A stretch of 9,844 nucleotides of DNA from Peptostreptococcaceae bacterium. Lineage in GTDB: Bacteria; Bacillota_A; Clostridia; Peptostreptococcales; Acidaminobacteraceae. Below the pieces are notes generated by a model. The model was not told the DNA's origin. It did no database searches and saw only the letters and a program-made list of their open reading frames with translations. Of this stretch, positions 1-6,286 are shown piece after piece; the stretch's first letter is position 1, and each line of letters begins with the position of its first letter. Made by a program: the position numbers and the translations under genes. The stretch spans positions 1 to 9,844 of the forward strand of contig JABXKX010000255.1 of the NCBI GenBank assembly GCA_013619035.1. Direction: 5' to 3'.

Positions 1-7
1 CTTTTTA

Positions 8-238
8 TTATTCATAGTTTTTTTCTAGATAAGATATGATTTCTCCAATAGTTTTTGCATTCATCATTAACTCATCTGGAATTTCCACATTGAGTTGATC
101 TTCGATTGCTAGAATGATCTCAGCAGCATCTAAAGAATCTACTTTTAAGTCTTCTCGTAATCTAGTTTCTCTAGTAATAATTGATGTGTCTTTTAGGTCC
201 AGTTGATACTCAACAATTTTCTTTACTTTTTCAAACAT
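8..238 (-). CDS. acpP: Acyl carrier protein (ACP)
   Basis: Small acidic protein of 76 residues that carries fatty acyl intermediates on a 4'-phosphopantetheine arm in the cytosol. The attachment motif DSLDAAE is plain, with the modified serine at residue 35, and the following helix (IILAIEDQLNVEIPDE) is the usual ACP recognition helix; the length is normal for the family. I chose ATG 238 rather than the in-frame ATG at 268 because AAAGGAGA lies just upstream at 244-251 and the first residues (MFEKVKKIV) then match ACP starts. The gene lies 11 bases after the ABC-F stop on the same strand, and its ribosome site overlaps that stop codon, so co-transcription and perhaps translational coupling are likely. 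No fatty acid synthesis genes are visible in the window; the stretch beyond the stop is only 7 bases. It could serve a specialised acyl or polyketide pathway, but the sequence looks like a general ACP. Confidence 0.93.
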   Translation of the reverse strand: MFEKVKKIVEYQLDLKDTSIITRETRLREDLKVDSLDAAEIILAIEDQLNVEIPDELMMNAKTIGEIISYLEKNYE

Positions 239-249
239 TATTTTCTCCT

Positions 250-2157
250 TTAAACGAATGTTTCCCATTCCTCATATTTTTGTTCTAACTCTATTTTAAG
301 AGTATTTCTCTCATTATGCAATGCTTTTGATTTCACAGGATCAGAATAAACAGATTCTTCACACATAAGTGCTTCATTTGCTTCGATTTTTTCTTCCAAT
401 TCGTGTATTGATTTTTCCAGTAACTCAAAAGCTTGTTTCTGAATTTTGATTTGTCGCTGTTCTTCTTTTTCTTTTTTTCTTGAATCTCTAATTTGTGTTT
501 TTGTCAGTTTTTCTTCTTCAAAAGGTTGATCTAATGAAGACTGCAGTTCTTTTTTACTTTGATAATAATCATAATTTCCTAGATACTCATTAGCACCTTC
601 AGGTGTCAACTCAATGATTTTTGTAGATATTTTGTTCAGATAGTATCTATCATGAGAAATTGAAAGTATCGTACCATCATAACTTTCTAAAGCATTTTCC
701 AGTGCTTCTTTAGAAATAATATCTAAATGATTGGTAGGCTCATCTAACAGAAGTAGATTTGCTTTTGATAACATCAGTTTCAGCAAACTCATACGACTTT
801 TTTCACCACCACTTAGATTTTCCATTCTTTTAAAGACATCATCGCCTTTAAATAAGAAAGAACCAAGAAGCGTTCTGATTGTTGTTTCAGTTAAAAGAGG
901 ATTGGCATCAGAAATTTCTTGAATTAGATTATTATCAGGCGTATATTCCATCTGATCTTGGCTGAAATAGCCTATATGGACATTGTGGCCATATGTGATG
1001 TCACCATCTGTTTTAAATGAGTCATCTAAAATGGTTTTAAATAAAGTGGTTTTCCCCACACCATTTCTGCCGATTAAACCAATTTTCTCCCCTTTATAAA
1101 TATTAAAATCAACATTTTGGAAAATAACAGTTTCACCAAATTGTTTTTTTAGTGATTCAACGAACAAGACGTCAGTACCACTGTTTATTTGTGGTGAAAA
1201 AGAGAGTTTAGCACGTTCTTCTAAATCGATTGGTCGTTCTAGTTCTTCAATCATATCCAATCTTTTTTCACGACTCTTTGCTCGTTTGGCAAGTTTTTCA
1301 GTCCCTCGTTCTTTAAACTTAGAAATGAGTGTCTCTTGTTCTTTGATGTGCTTTTGCTGATTTTCAAATTGTTTCATTAATGCTTGATAATGGACTTTCT
1401 TAAACCGAACAAATTCAGAATAATTCCCTGGATTAGATAATAACTGATGATTGTTGATTTCAAACATCTTCGTGACCACTTGATCTAAGAAATAACGATC
1501 ATGAGATATCAGTATAATAGTACCTGGGTAATTCTTCAAATAACCTTCTAACCATCTAACCGCTTCAATGTCCAAATGATTTGTTGGCTCATCTAATAAA
1601 AGTATATTAGGACTTTTTAAAAGCAATTTGGCGATACTGATTCTAGACTGTTGTCCACCACTGAATTGATGAATGGATCTAGAAAAATCACTTTCACTAA
1701 ATCCAAGTCCGAAGAGAACACCTCTAACCTCACTTTTATAAGCATAACCATTGATATCATTAAATTCATCGGTTAATTGAGAATAGACATTCATGATAGA
1801 TTCAAGTTTATCTGGTTCTTCAGCATGACGAGAAATTTCGTTTTCGTAATGTCTGAGTTGTTGTTCGAGTTCTATGACATCTTTGAATTCCTCTAAACAG
1901 AAATCATATAATGTCACTTTGTCCTCATATGATATATTTTGTTTTAAGTACCCTAGAGAAGCATCTTTATGATGATAGATATGACCAAGATCATATTCTA
2001 AATCTCCAGTGAGTATTTTGAATAGGGTTGACTTACCAGCACCATTTTTGCCAATAAGACCAATTTTATCTCCAGCATTTACTGAAAATGAGATATTTTT
2101 TAAAATGGGTATTGTCCCATAAGATTTATCTAGATCCGTACATGATAAAATAACCAT
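250..2157 (-). CDS. ydiF: ABC-F family ATP-binding protein, YdiF-like
   Basis: Soluble ABC-F protein of 635 residues with two ATPase domains and no membrane segments; the family acts on ribosomes at the E site rather than in transport. Domain 1 has Walker A GKNGAGKST (36-44), signature FSGGQQSRIS (165-174) and Walker B ILLLDEPTNH (185-194). A basic, helical linker of about 80 residues follows. Domain 2 has GRNGVGKTT (363-371), LSGGEKSRMS (448-457) and LLLLDEPTNH (468-477). A charged C-terminal extension from about 550 looks like a coiled coil, as in YdiF/Uup-type members. ATG 2157 is preferred over ATG 2178 because AGGAGG lies just before it (2162-2167 region). The gene is divergent from rex, an arrangement resembling the ydiF-rex neighbourhood of Bacillus subtilis. 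An antibiotic-resistance role (Vga, Msr, Lsa types) is not suggested: the linker is ordinary and the context is housekeeping. The exact subfamily is inferred. Confidence 0.9.
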   Translation of the reverse strand: MVILSCTDLDKSYGTIPILKNISFSVNAGDKIGLIGKNGAGKSTLFKILTGDLEYDLGHIYHHKDASLGYLKQNISYEDKVTLYDFCLEEFKDVIELEQQLRHYENEISRHAEEPDKLESIMNVYSQLTDEFNDINGYAYKSEVRGVLFGLGFSESDFSRSIHQFSGGQQSRISIAKLLLKSPNILLLDEPTNHLDIEAVRWLEGYLKNYPGTIILISHDRYFLDQVVTKMFEINNHQLLSNPGNYSEFVRFKKVHYQALMKQFENQQKHIKEQETLISKFKERGTEKLAKRAKSREKRLDMIEELERPIDLEERAKLSFSPQINSGTDVLFVESLKKQFGETVIFQNVDFNIYKGEKIGLIGRNGVGKTTLFKTILDDSFKTDGDITYGHNVHIGYFSQDQMEYTPDNNLIQEISDANPLLTETTIRTLLGSFLFKGDDVFKRMENLSGGEKSRMSLLKLMLSKANLLLLDEPTNHLDIISKEALENALESYDGTILSISHDRYYLNKISTKIIELTPEGANEYLGNYDYYQSKKELQSSLDQPFEEEKLTKTQIRDSRKKEKEEQRQIKIQKQAFELLEKSIHELEEKIEANEALMCEESVYSDPVKSKALHNERNTLKIELEQKYEEWETFV

Positions 2158-2181
2158 AATTCCTCCTAAATAGTTCATTTT

Positions 2182-2210
2182 ATTCTAACATACTTAGCAA
2201 TTCATGTGAA
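2182..2210 (-). promoter_or_regulatory. Promoter of the ABC-F/ACP unit
   Basis: On the minus strand, TTCACA (2205-2210) and TAGAAT (2182-2187) are separated by 17 bases. Each is one base from the sigma-A consensus, and TG one base upstream of the -10 makes it an extended -10 promoter. Transcription would start near 2175, giving a short leader before ATG 2157. It is back to back with the rex promoter. Confidence 0.6.
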
Positions 2211-2227
2211 CAAGGATTATGACAAGA

Positions 2228-2256
2228 TTGACAAAAATAATTTATCTTGATATAAT
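2228..2256 (+). promoter_or_regulatory. Consensus sigma-A promoter of rex
   Basis: TTGACA (2228-2233), a 17-base spacer and TATAAT (2251-2256): a perfect match to the vegetative promoter. The start would be near 2263, about 30 bases before ATG 2293, with AAAGGTGAG at 2281-2289 as ribosome site. No Rex-type operator overlaps it, so there is no sequence sign of autoregulation here. Confidence 0.8.
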
Positions 2257-2292
2257 TTTAGGGAGTGTAGACTAAATTGTAAAGGTGAGTGT

Positions 2293-2922
2293 ATGAAAGA
2301 TAATAAAATTTCAATGGCGGTTATTAGAAGATTACCAAAATATCATAGGTATTTGGGTCAACTGATTGATAGAGATATCAATAGAATCTCTTCTAAAGAA
2401 TTAAGCAAAATAATTGGTTTTTCAGCATCGCAAATCAGACAGGATTTGAATAATTTTGGGGGATTTGGTCAACAAGGTTATGGATACAATGTGGAAGCAT
2501 TGTACAAAGAGATTGGAAAGATACTTGGCTTAGATAGAGAGTACAAGACAATAATAGTTGGCGCGGGTAACTTAGGTCAAGCCCTTGCTAATTACACTAA
2601 TTTCGGTAGATTTGGATACAAACTTCAAGCGATGTTTGATATCAACCCAAGACTGATAGGATTAAAAATTAATGATGTAGAGGTAAGAGATATCGATTTA
2701 CTAGGTGACTATGTAAAAGAAAATGAGATTGATATTGCTTATGTCTGTACGAGAAGAAGTTCAGCACAAGAAATTGCAGATATATTATGTGATAGTGGTA
2801 TCAAAGCGATTTGGAACTTTACACCAGTAGACTTAGTATTAAAAGAGGGTGTCGTAGCGGAAAACATTCATTTAATTGAAAATTTATTCACATTATCATA
2901 TTTTTTAAATCAAAATGATTAA
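2293..2922 (+). CDS. rex: Redox-sensing transcriptional repressor Rex
   Basis: Dimeric repressor that reads the NADH/NAD+ ratio: high NADH releases it from DNA and switches on fermentative and NADH-oxidising genes. The 209-residue length is typical. Residues 1-75 form the winged helix, with the characteristic recognition stretch SASQIRQDLNNFGGFGQQGYGY spanning 44-65. A Rossmann NAD(H) domain follows, with GAGNLG at 90-95. The C-terminal helix (LIENLFTLSYFLN) is the usual domain-swapped segment. The gene is a single unit with its own consensus promoter and a strong terminator at its stop codon. It is divergent from the ABC-F gene and just upstream of thiolase; in clostridia Rex commonly controls thiolase and other butyrate/butanol genes. 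I did not find a full TTGTTAA-N4-TTAACAA site upstream of any gene here, so local targets are unproven. Confidence 0.96.
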   Translation: MKDNKISMAVIRRLPKYHRYLGQLIDRDINRISSKELSKIIGFSASQIRQDLNNFGGFGQQGYGYNVEALYKEIGKILGLDREYKTIIVGAGNLGQALANYTNFGRFGYKLQAMFDINPRLIGLKINDVEVRDIDLLGDYVKENEIDIAYVCTRRSSAQEIADILCDSGIKAIWNFTPVDLVLKEGVVAENIHLIENLFTLSYFLNQND

Positions 2923-2954
2923 CCAATACTTTAAAGTATTGGTTTTTTTCTTTT
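2921..2954 (+). terminator. Rho-independent terminator of rex
   Basis: Perfect 24-base palindrome AACCAATACTTT/AAAGTATTGGTT (2921-2944), followed by a run of T residues. The first bases are part of the rex TAA stop codon, so transcription ends right behind the gene. The centre must open to form a loop of about four bases. Confidence 0.88.
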
Positions 2955-2979
2955 AAAAACGGGGTGAGTTGTATATAAT
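2951..2979 (+). promoter_or_regulatory. Candidate promoter of thiolase-marR
   Basis: TATAAT at 2974-2979 is a perfect -10. The matching -35 position, 17 bases upstream (2951-2956), reads TTTTAA and is weak, overlapping the T tract of the rex terminator. A weak -35 with a perfect -10 would fit a promoter that needs an activator or is held down by a repressor, but that is inference. The start would be near 2986, and AAAGGAGG (3001-3008) precedes ATG 3014. Confidence 0.5.
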
Positions 2980-3013
2980 AGATTCGAGGATATAGTTATT
3001 AAAGGAGGCAAGT

Positions 3014-4192
3014 ATGAAAGAAATCGTAATAGCAAGTGCAGTAAGAACACCGATTGGTAGTTTTGGTGGCGCACTTAAATCAGTAAACGCTGTGACTTTA
3101 GGTCAGATCGTTGTTAAAGAAGCTCTTTCAAGAGCGAAGGTAGCACCTGATACAGTGGATGAAATGTTATTTGGTTGTGTGTTACAAGGTGGTCAAGGAC
3201 AAGGTGTTGCTAGACAAGTTGCACTAAAAGCAGGTTTATCAAACCACACACCTGCAACAACAATCAATATGATTTGTGGTTCAGGACTAAAAACTGTTTC
3301 ACTAGCAGTGCAAACAATTTTAGCTGGTGATAATGAAATCGTTGTTGCTGGTGGTACTGAAAACATGTCACAAGCACCTTATTTAATGCCGAGTGCACGT
3401 TGGGGACAAAAAATGGGTGATGGCAAATTATACGATATGATGGTTAATGATGGTCTTTGGGATGCATTTAATGATTATCATATGGGGCAAACAGCTGAAA
3501 ATATTGTTGAGCAGTATGGCTTTACAAGAGAAGCACAAGATGAATTGGCAACTATTTCACAAAACAGAGCTGAAAAAGCACAAGCTGAAGGTAAATTCAA
3601 AGATGAAATCGTACCAGTAATAATTCCACAAAGAAGAAAAGATCCTATTGTATTTGATCAGGATGAGTATATTAGAAAAGGTGCTACTATTGAAAGTCTA
3701 GCTAAACTTAGACCAGCATTTAAAAAAGATGGTTCAGTAACTGCTGCTAATGCATCTGGTATCAATGATGGGGCTGCTGCTTTAGTGATTATGACAAAAG
3801 AAAAAGCAGAAGAGTTAGGCATTACACCGTTAGCAACAATCGTTTCTTATGCATCTGCAGGTGTTGCACCTGAAATTATGGGAACGGGTCCAATACCAGC
3901 AACAAAAAAAGCCTTAAAGAAAGCCAACTTAACGATTGAGGATTTGGATTTAATCGAAGCGAATGAAGCATTTGCTGCTCAAGCTTTATCAGTGATAACA
4001 GATTTAAAATTAAATACTGATATTGTGAATGTAAACGGTGGTGCAATAGCACTTGGTCATCCAGTTGGAGCAAGTGGTGCTAGAATTTTAGTTACATTAC
4101 TTCACGAAATGCAAAAAAGAGAATCTAACTATGGTTTGGCTACATTATGTATCGGTGGTGGTATGGGTGAAGCTGTTATCGTAAAGAGATAG
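3014..4192 (+). CDS. thlA: Acetyl-CoA C-acetyltransferase (thiolase)
   Basis: Condenses two acetyl-CoA to acetoacetyl-CoA, the entry step to butyrate, butanol, ketone or polyhydroxybutyrate formation, or runs in reverse in degradation. The 392-residue length is that of biosynthetic thiolases. Catalytic residues are in place: Cys88 in NMICGSG (acyl nucleophile), His349 in [10 protein letters not shown] and Cys379 in CIGGGMGEA. The RTPIGSFGG start and the NEAFAAQ motif are also typical. AAAGGAGG lies just before the ATG. marR starts 7 bases after the stop, so the two are one operon; rex lies upstream but has its own terminator. No crotonase, hydroxybutyryl-CoA dehydrogenase or CoA transferase gene adjoins it, so the pathway is not fixed by context. 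It is distinguished from long-chain 3-ketoacyl-CoA thiolase by overall resemblance to clostridial ThlA and by the Rex-linked position; the symbol is by analogy. Confidence 0.93.
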   Translation: MKEIVIASAVRTPIGSFGGALKSVNAVTLGQIVVKEALSRAKVAPDTVDEMLFGCVLQGGQGQGVARQVALKAGLSNHTPATTINMICGSGLKTVSLAVQTILAGDNEIVVAGGTENMSQAPYLMPSARWGQKMGDGKLYDMMVNDGLWDAFNDYHMGQTAENIVEQYGFTREAQDELATISQNRAEKAQAEGKFKDEIVPVIIPQRRKDPIVFDQDEYIRKGATIESLAKLRPAFKKDGSVTAANASGINDGAAALVIMTKEKAEELGITPLATIVSYASAGVAPEIMGTGPIPATKKALKKANLTIEDLDLIEANEAFAAQALSVITDLKLNTDIVNVNGGAIALGHPVGASGARILVTLLHEMQKRESNYGLATLCIGGGMGEAVIVKR

Positions 4193-4199
4193 GAGTATC

Positions 4200-4634
4200 A
4201 TGTCAGTTTATCAGAAGGATATTGTACGCATCATGAAACATCTGATGCTCACTTATGAAACAAGAATTGTTCTTAATAAAGAACGAAAACTTGAGAGGTT
4301 TAGTGCTATAGAACTAACTTTACTAGACTATGTTGGCTCACATGAGTATGTAACTCAACATGAACTTTTAGATTCAATGGATTTAAAGAGAAGTAAACAA
4401 TTAAGTCTCATTAAGAAAATGATTGATTATGGCTATTTGAGTCGTCGTGAAAATTTGAAAGATAAACGTTCTAGTTATATTGAATTAGGTCCTAAAGGTA
4501 TAGACATACTATCTGAGTATGATAAACATGAACAGATTTTTCTAGATTTTGTCTTAAAAGAGATGACAATCAATGAAGAAAAGACGATTGTTAAGTTTTT
4601 AAGTAAGATGCAACAAACAAAATATATGAAATAG
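4200..4634 (+). CDS. MarR-family transcriptional regulator
   Basis: Protein of 144 residues, the usual MarR length, with a winged helix-turn-helix: recognition region around 50-80 (VTQHELLDSMDLKRSKQLSLIKKMIDYGYL) and a wing with DKRSSYIEL at 88-96, followed by the GPKGIDIL helix. The terminal helices are expected to form the dimer interface. The start codon follows AGGAG (4191-4195), which overlaps the thiolase stop codon, and a terminator sits on its own stop codon; it is therefore the second and last gene of a thiolase-marR operon. Inference: it may control that operon in response to an acyl-CoA, fatty acid or other small molecule, but no clear palindrome was found at the thiolase promoter. 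The arginine/aspartate wing is present; the ligand cannot be told. Confidence 0.85.
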   Translation: MSVYQKDIVRIMKHLMLTYETRIVLNKERKLERFSAIELTLLDYVGSHEYVTQHELLDSMDLKRSKQLSLIKKMIDYGYLSRRENLKDKRSSYIELGPKGIDILSEYDKHEQIFLDFVLKEMTINEEKTIVKFLSKMQQTKYMK

Positions 4635-4657
4635 CGATGGAAACATCGCTTTTTTTT
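4633..4657 (+). terminator. Terminator of the thiolase-marR operon
   Basis: Stem AGCGATG/CATCGCT (4633-4639 with 4644-4650) closed by a GAAA tetraloop and followed by seven T residues. The stem begins inside the marR TAG stop codon. The GNRA loop makes it a very stable terminator. Confidence 0.92.
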
Positions 4658-4686
4658 GTACAGAAATGTCTCCACGAGACTTTCAA

Positions 4687-4740
4687 ATTCGTACTGTTTG
4701 TAGTGAAGTTATTTAAATATCTCACTAAATCGTATCGAAT
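4687..4740. repeat. 54-base imperfect inverted repeat between convergent genes
   Basis: Nested arms: ATTCG (4687-4691) with CGAAT (4736-4740), TAC (4692-4694) with GTA (4732-4734), and TAGTGA (4701-4706) with TCACTA (4722-4727), around a central ATTTAAAT (4711-4718). A small separate hairpin GTCTC-CAC-GAGAC lies just upstream. It sits between the facing marR and ferredoxin terminators and has no T tract, so it is not an ordinary terminator. It could be a remnant of a small repeat element, a protein site or chance; a genome search would tell. Confidence 0.4.
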
Positions 4741-4752
4741 ATAAATTAATAC

Positions 4753-4780
4753 AAAAAAAAGAGCTGCTAGGCAACTCCTT
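4753..4780 (-). terminator. Terminator of ferredoxin
   Basis: On the minus strand, GAGTTGC (4771-4777) pairs with GCAGCTC (4761-4767) across a 3-base loop with one G-U pair, and eight T residues follow (4753-4760). It lies 9 bases beyond the ferredoxin stop codon and faces the marR terminator. Confidence 0.85.
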
Positions 4781-4788
4781 AATTGTTA

Positions 4789-4959
4789 TTATCCTTGAAC
4801 GATAGCGTCAACTGGACAAGCGCCAGTACAAGCACCACAATCTACACAAGCGTCTGCGTCGATTACGTAAGTACCTTCGCCAGCTGTGATACAGCTAACT
4901 GGACATTCGCCTTCACAAGCGCCACATGAAATACATGCGTCTGTAATTTTATAAGCCAT
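4789..4959 (-). CDS. fdx: 2[4Fe-4S] ferredoxin, clostridial type
   Basis: Low-potential electron carrier of 56 residues (55 without Met, the size of classical clostridial ferredoxins). It serves enzymes such as pyruvate:ferredoxin oxidoreductase, hydrogenases and Rnf-type complexes. Two CxxCxxCxxxCP motifs are complete: Cys9, 12, 15, 19 and Cys38, 41, 44, 48. In this fold each cluster takes three cysteines from one motif and the last from the other. One further Cys lies at 23. The ATG is preceded on the minus strand by TAGGAGG with ideal spacing (4966-4971). The gene is monocistronic, with its own promoter and terminator. Codons such as GCT, GGC, TGT and GTA dominate, suggesting high expression. 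A Fur-like box lies about 110 bases upstream. It is divergent from the P-loop/Asp23 gene. Function is secure; the partner enzymes are not in the window. Confidence 0.96.
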   Translation of the reverse strand: MAYKITDACISCGACEGECPVSCITAGEGTYVIDADACVDCGACTGACPVDAIVQG

Positions 4960-5000
4960 GGTATACCTCCTATTAGATTTATTAGTTAATTTTCTACTTG

Positions 5001-5029
5001 ATTATAGTAGAATAAAATATGAATCACAA
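5001..5029 (-). promoter_or_regulatory. Promoter of ferredoxin
   Basis: On the minus strand, TTGTGA (5024-5029), a 17-base spacer and a perfect TATAAT (5001-5006). The transcript would begin near 4994, giving a leader of about 35 bases. Confidence 0.7.
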
Positions 5030-5065
5030 CGATATTTGTGTAAAAAACATCAAAATACATCAAAG

Positions 5066-5084
5066 TAAAATGAGAATCATTATT
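5066..5084. promoter_or_regulatory. Fur-box-like site
   Basis: TAAAATGAGAATCATTATT agrees with the 19-base Fur consensus GATAATGATAATCATTATC at 15 of 19 positions, including the whole AATCATTAT part. It is 36 bases upstream of the ferredoxin -35 and 56 bases upstream of the likely -35 of the divergent gene, so simple blocking of either promoter is not evident. PerR or Zur boxes are related and cannot be excluded. The surroundings are AT-rich, which raises the chance of a false match. Confidence 0.5.
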
Positions 5085-5140
5085 TATTAGCGCGTTAATA
5101 TTATAACTTCTTAATTTAATGTCAAATCCTCTTGTACATG

Positions 5141-5169
5141 TTGACTTTTTGACCCTATGGGAATAAACT
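5141..5169 (+). promoter_or_regulatory. Candidate promoter of the P-loop/Asp23 gene
   Basis: TTGACT (5141-5146), a 17-base spacer and TAAACT (5164-5169). The -35 is good and the -10 is modest (four of six). A second TTGAC begins at 5149, and a short CCCTATGGG palindrome lies in the spacer. The start would be about 20 bases before ATG 5196. Confidence 0.45.
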
Positions 5170-5195
5170 TTAGGTGCTTATGATTGTGAGGGTTT

Positions 5196-6017
5196 ATGAA
5201 AGTCTATGCATTAGTAGGAAAGAGTGGTACAGGTAAAAGTTATAAAGCGATGAATGTTGCAAGAGAAAGACATATTAAGTATTTAATTGATGATGGTATT
5301 TTGATCTCCGGACAAAGAAAAATCATTGGTAGTTCTGCTAAAAGAGAACATACAAAAATTGCAGCAGTAAAAAGAGCCATTTTTCATCATGAGATTCATC
5401 GTGATGAAATGAAAGAAAAACTTGAAGAGATTATGCCTGATGAATTAATGATCATTGGTACGTCTGTAAAGATGGTCAATCAGATTGCTTGTAATTTGGG
5501 TATTGATCCCATAGATGAATTGATTTTTATTGAAGATGTCTCAACTGAAGCAGAAATCGAAACTGCAAAGTTTCATCGTTTACACTATGGTAAACATGTT
5601 ATTCCATTGCCAACACTAGAAGTTAGGAAAGATTTCTCGGGATACTTTTTAGATTCTTTGAAAATATTTAGTCGCGTGTTTGGCAGAAGTGATAAAATTA
5701 TTGAAAAATCAGTTGTAAGACCAACTTTTAGTCAGATTGGTCAATTTACTATTGCGAACAAAACGTTGATACAAATCGTTGGGAACAGTATCAATCTAAC
5801 TGAAGGTGTAGAAAAATACACTAAAATAAGATTGAATAAGAAGCCCGAGGGTATTATTGTTGAGATAGATTTGGTGATTAAGTATGGCTTTAATGTGCAT
5901 AAAGTTAGTCAAATTGCAATAAACCAGGTTAAAAAGTACCTTGAAATGATGACACAAATGAATATTATAGATATTCACATTGTGGTCAAAAGTGTGTATT
6001 TAGAAGGTTTTCAGTAG
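5196..6017 (+). CDS. P-loop ATPase with C-terminal Asp23/Gls24 domain
   Basis: Protein of 273 residues. Walker A is GKSGTGKS at 8-15, right at the N-terminus (MKVYALVGKSGTGKS). A hydrophobic strand ending in acidic residues, LIFIED at 109-114, is a possible Walker B. From about 176 to 270 the chain resembles the Asp23/Gls24 (DUF322) domain: GQFTIANKTLIQIVGNSI at the front, VEIDLVIKYGFNVHKVSQIA in the middle, then VKKYLEMMTQMNIIDIHIVV at the end. Stand-alone Asp23 proteins are small (for example YloU and YqhY of B. subtilis) and are linked to envelope stress or lipid metabolism. No signal peptide or membrane segment is seen. GAGGG (5188-5192) is only three bases from ATG 5196, but no upstream in-frame start exists because TGA precedes it. 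It is apparently a single-gene unit, divergent from ferredoxin. The nucleotide substrate and role are unknown; the domain calls are by eye. Confidence 0.75.
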   Translation: MKVYALVGKSGTGKSYKAMNVARERHIKYLIDDGILISGQRKIIGSSAKREHTKIAAVKRAIFHHEIHRDEMKEKLEEIMPDELMIIGTSVKMVNQIACNLGIDPIDELIFIEDVSTEAEIETAKFHRLHYGKHVIPLPTLEVRKDFSGYFLDSLKIFSRVFGRSDKIIEKSVVRPTFSQIGQFTIANKTLIQIVGNSINLTEGVEKYTKIRLNKKPEGIIVEIDLVIKYGFNVHKVSQIAINQVKKYLEMMTQMNIIDIHIVVKSVYLEGFQ

Positions 6018-6077
6018 AAGCTGGAAACTGTCTGAAAATTCCGAATTTTATGTAAAAAAAAAGATTGAAAAAAGCTG

Positions 6078-6106
6078 TTTACAATTTTTTTGTAGTGTGC
6101 TAATAT
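6078..6106 (+). promoter_or_regulatory. Distal candidate promoter of glutamate dehydrogenase
   Basis: TTTACA (6078-6083), a 17-base spacer and TAATAT (6101-6106). The start would be near 6113, leaving an untranslated leader of about 215 bases before ATG 6328, which is unusually long for this window. Confidence 0.5.
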
Positions 6107-6145
6107 TCAGTTGAAAGAAGAATAAACTTTTAACAATCAAATGCA

Positions 6146-6186
6146 GCACAAGCAAAATAGGAAAACCTTTTCCTTACAGTTTGTGT
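6146..6186 (+). other. Stem-loop in the glutamate dehydrogenase leader
   Basis: GCACAAGC (6146-6153) pairs with GTTTGTGT (6179-6186) with two G-U pairs. After a nearly symmetric internal loop (5 and 4 bases), AGGAAA (6159-6164) pairs with TTTCCT (6169-6174) around a 4-base loop. It would be transcribed from the distal promoter. It matches no riboswitch class that I recognise, and its function is unknown. Confidence 0.4.
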
Positions 6187-6266
6187 CAAGAAATTGTACT
6201 TGATATCAATGGGTGGGCTTTTGAAAACTGTGAATAAAGGCTTTTTGGATTCATTTAGGTTGTACA

Positions 6267-6286
6267 GATTGATAAAAATATCAATC
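6267..6286. promoter_or_regulatory. 20-base palindrome, candidate operator
   Basis: GATTGATAAAAATATCAATC: perfect 8-base arms around AAAA. It covers the -35 and much of the spacer of the proximal promoter, the position expected of a repressor site. TTGATATCAA (6200-6209), 58 bases upstream, carries the same TTGATA/TATCAA halves without a spacer. Read as RNA it is a hairpin followed by only three T residues, so it is a poor terminator. Confidence 0.45.

Noticed and set aside
4475..4675. Antisense open frame across the end of marR
   Set aside because: It overlaps a well-supported gene and its terminator, and has no family-like features; the same holds for the other short antisense frames in the window.
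4658..4752. Small protein gene between marR and ferredoxin
   Set aside because: No open frame with a ribosome site; both neighbours terminate into the region.
5036..5053. TTGTGTAAAAAACATCAA upstream of ferredoxin as a Rex site
   Set aside because: The right half deviates strongly from TTAACAA/TTCACAA, so symmetry is poor.
6008..6049. Hairpins behind the P-loop/Asp23 gene as its terminator
   Set aside because: The sequence after them is ATGTAAAAAA on the plus strand, with no T tract, so intrinsic termination is not supported.
6130..6136. TTAACAA as a Rex operator half-site upstream of gdhA
   Set aside because: The opposite half (TTGTTAA four bases upstream) is not there; only three of seven positions fit, which is expected by chance in AT-rich DNA.
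6211..6217. GGGTGGG in the gdhA leader, reminiscent of the T-box motif
   Set aside because: The conserved continuation (ACCGCG) is missing, no terminator/antiterminator pair follows, and a T-box is not expected before gdhA.
6267..6286. 20-base hairpin as an attenuator terminator of gdhA
   Set aside because: Only three T residues follow and it lies within a good promoter; an operator is the better reading.
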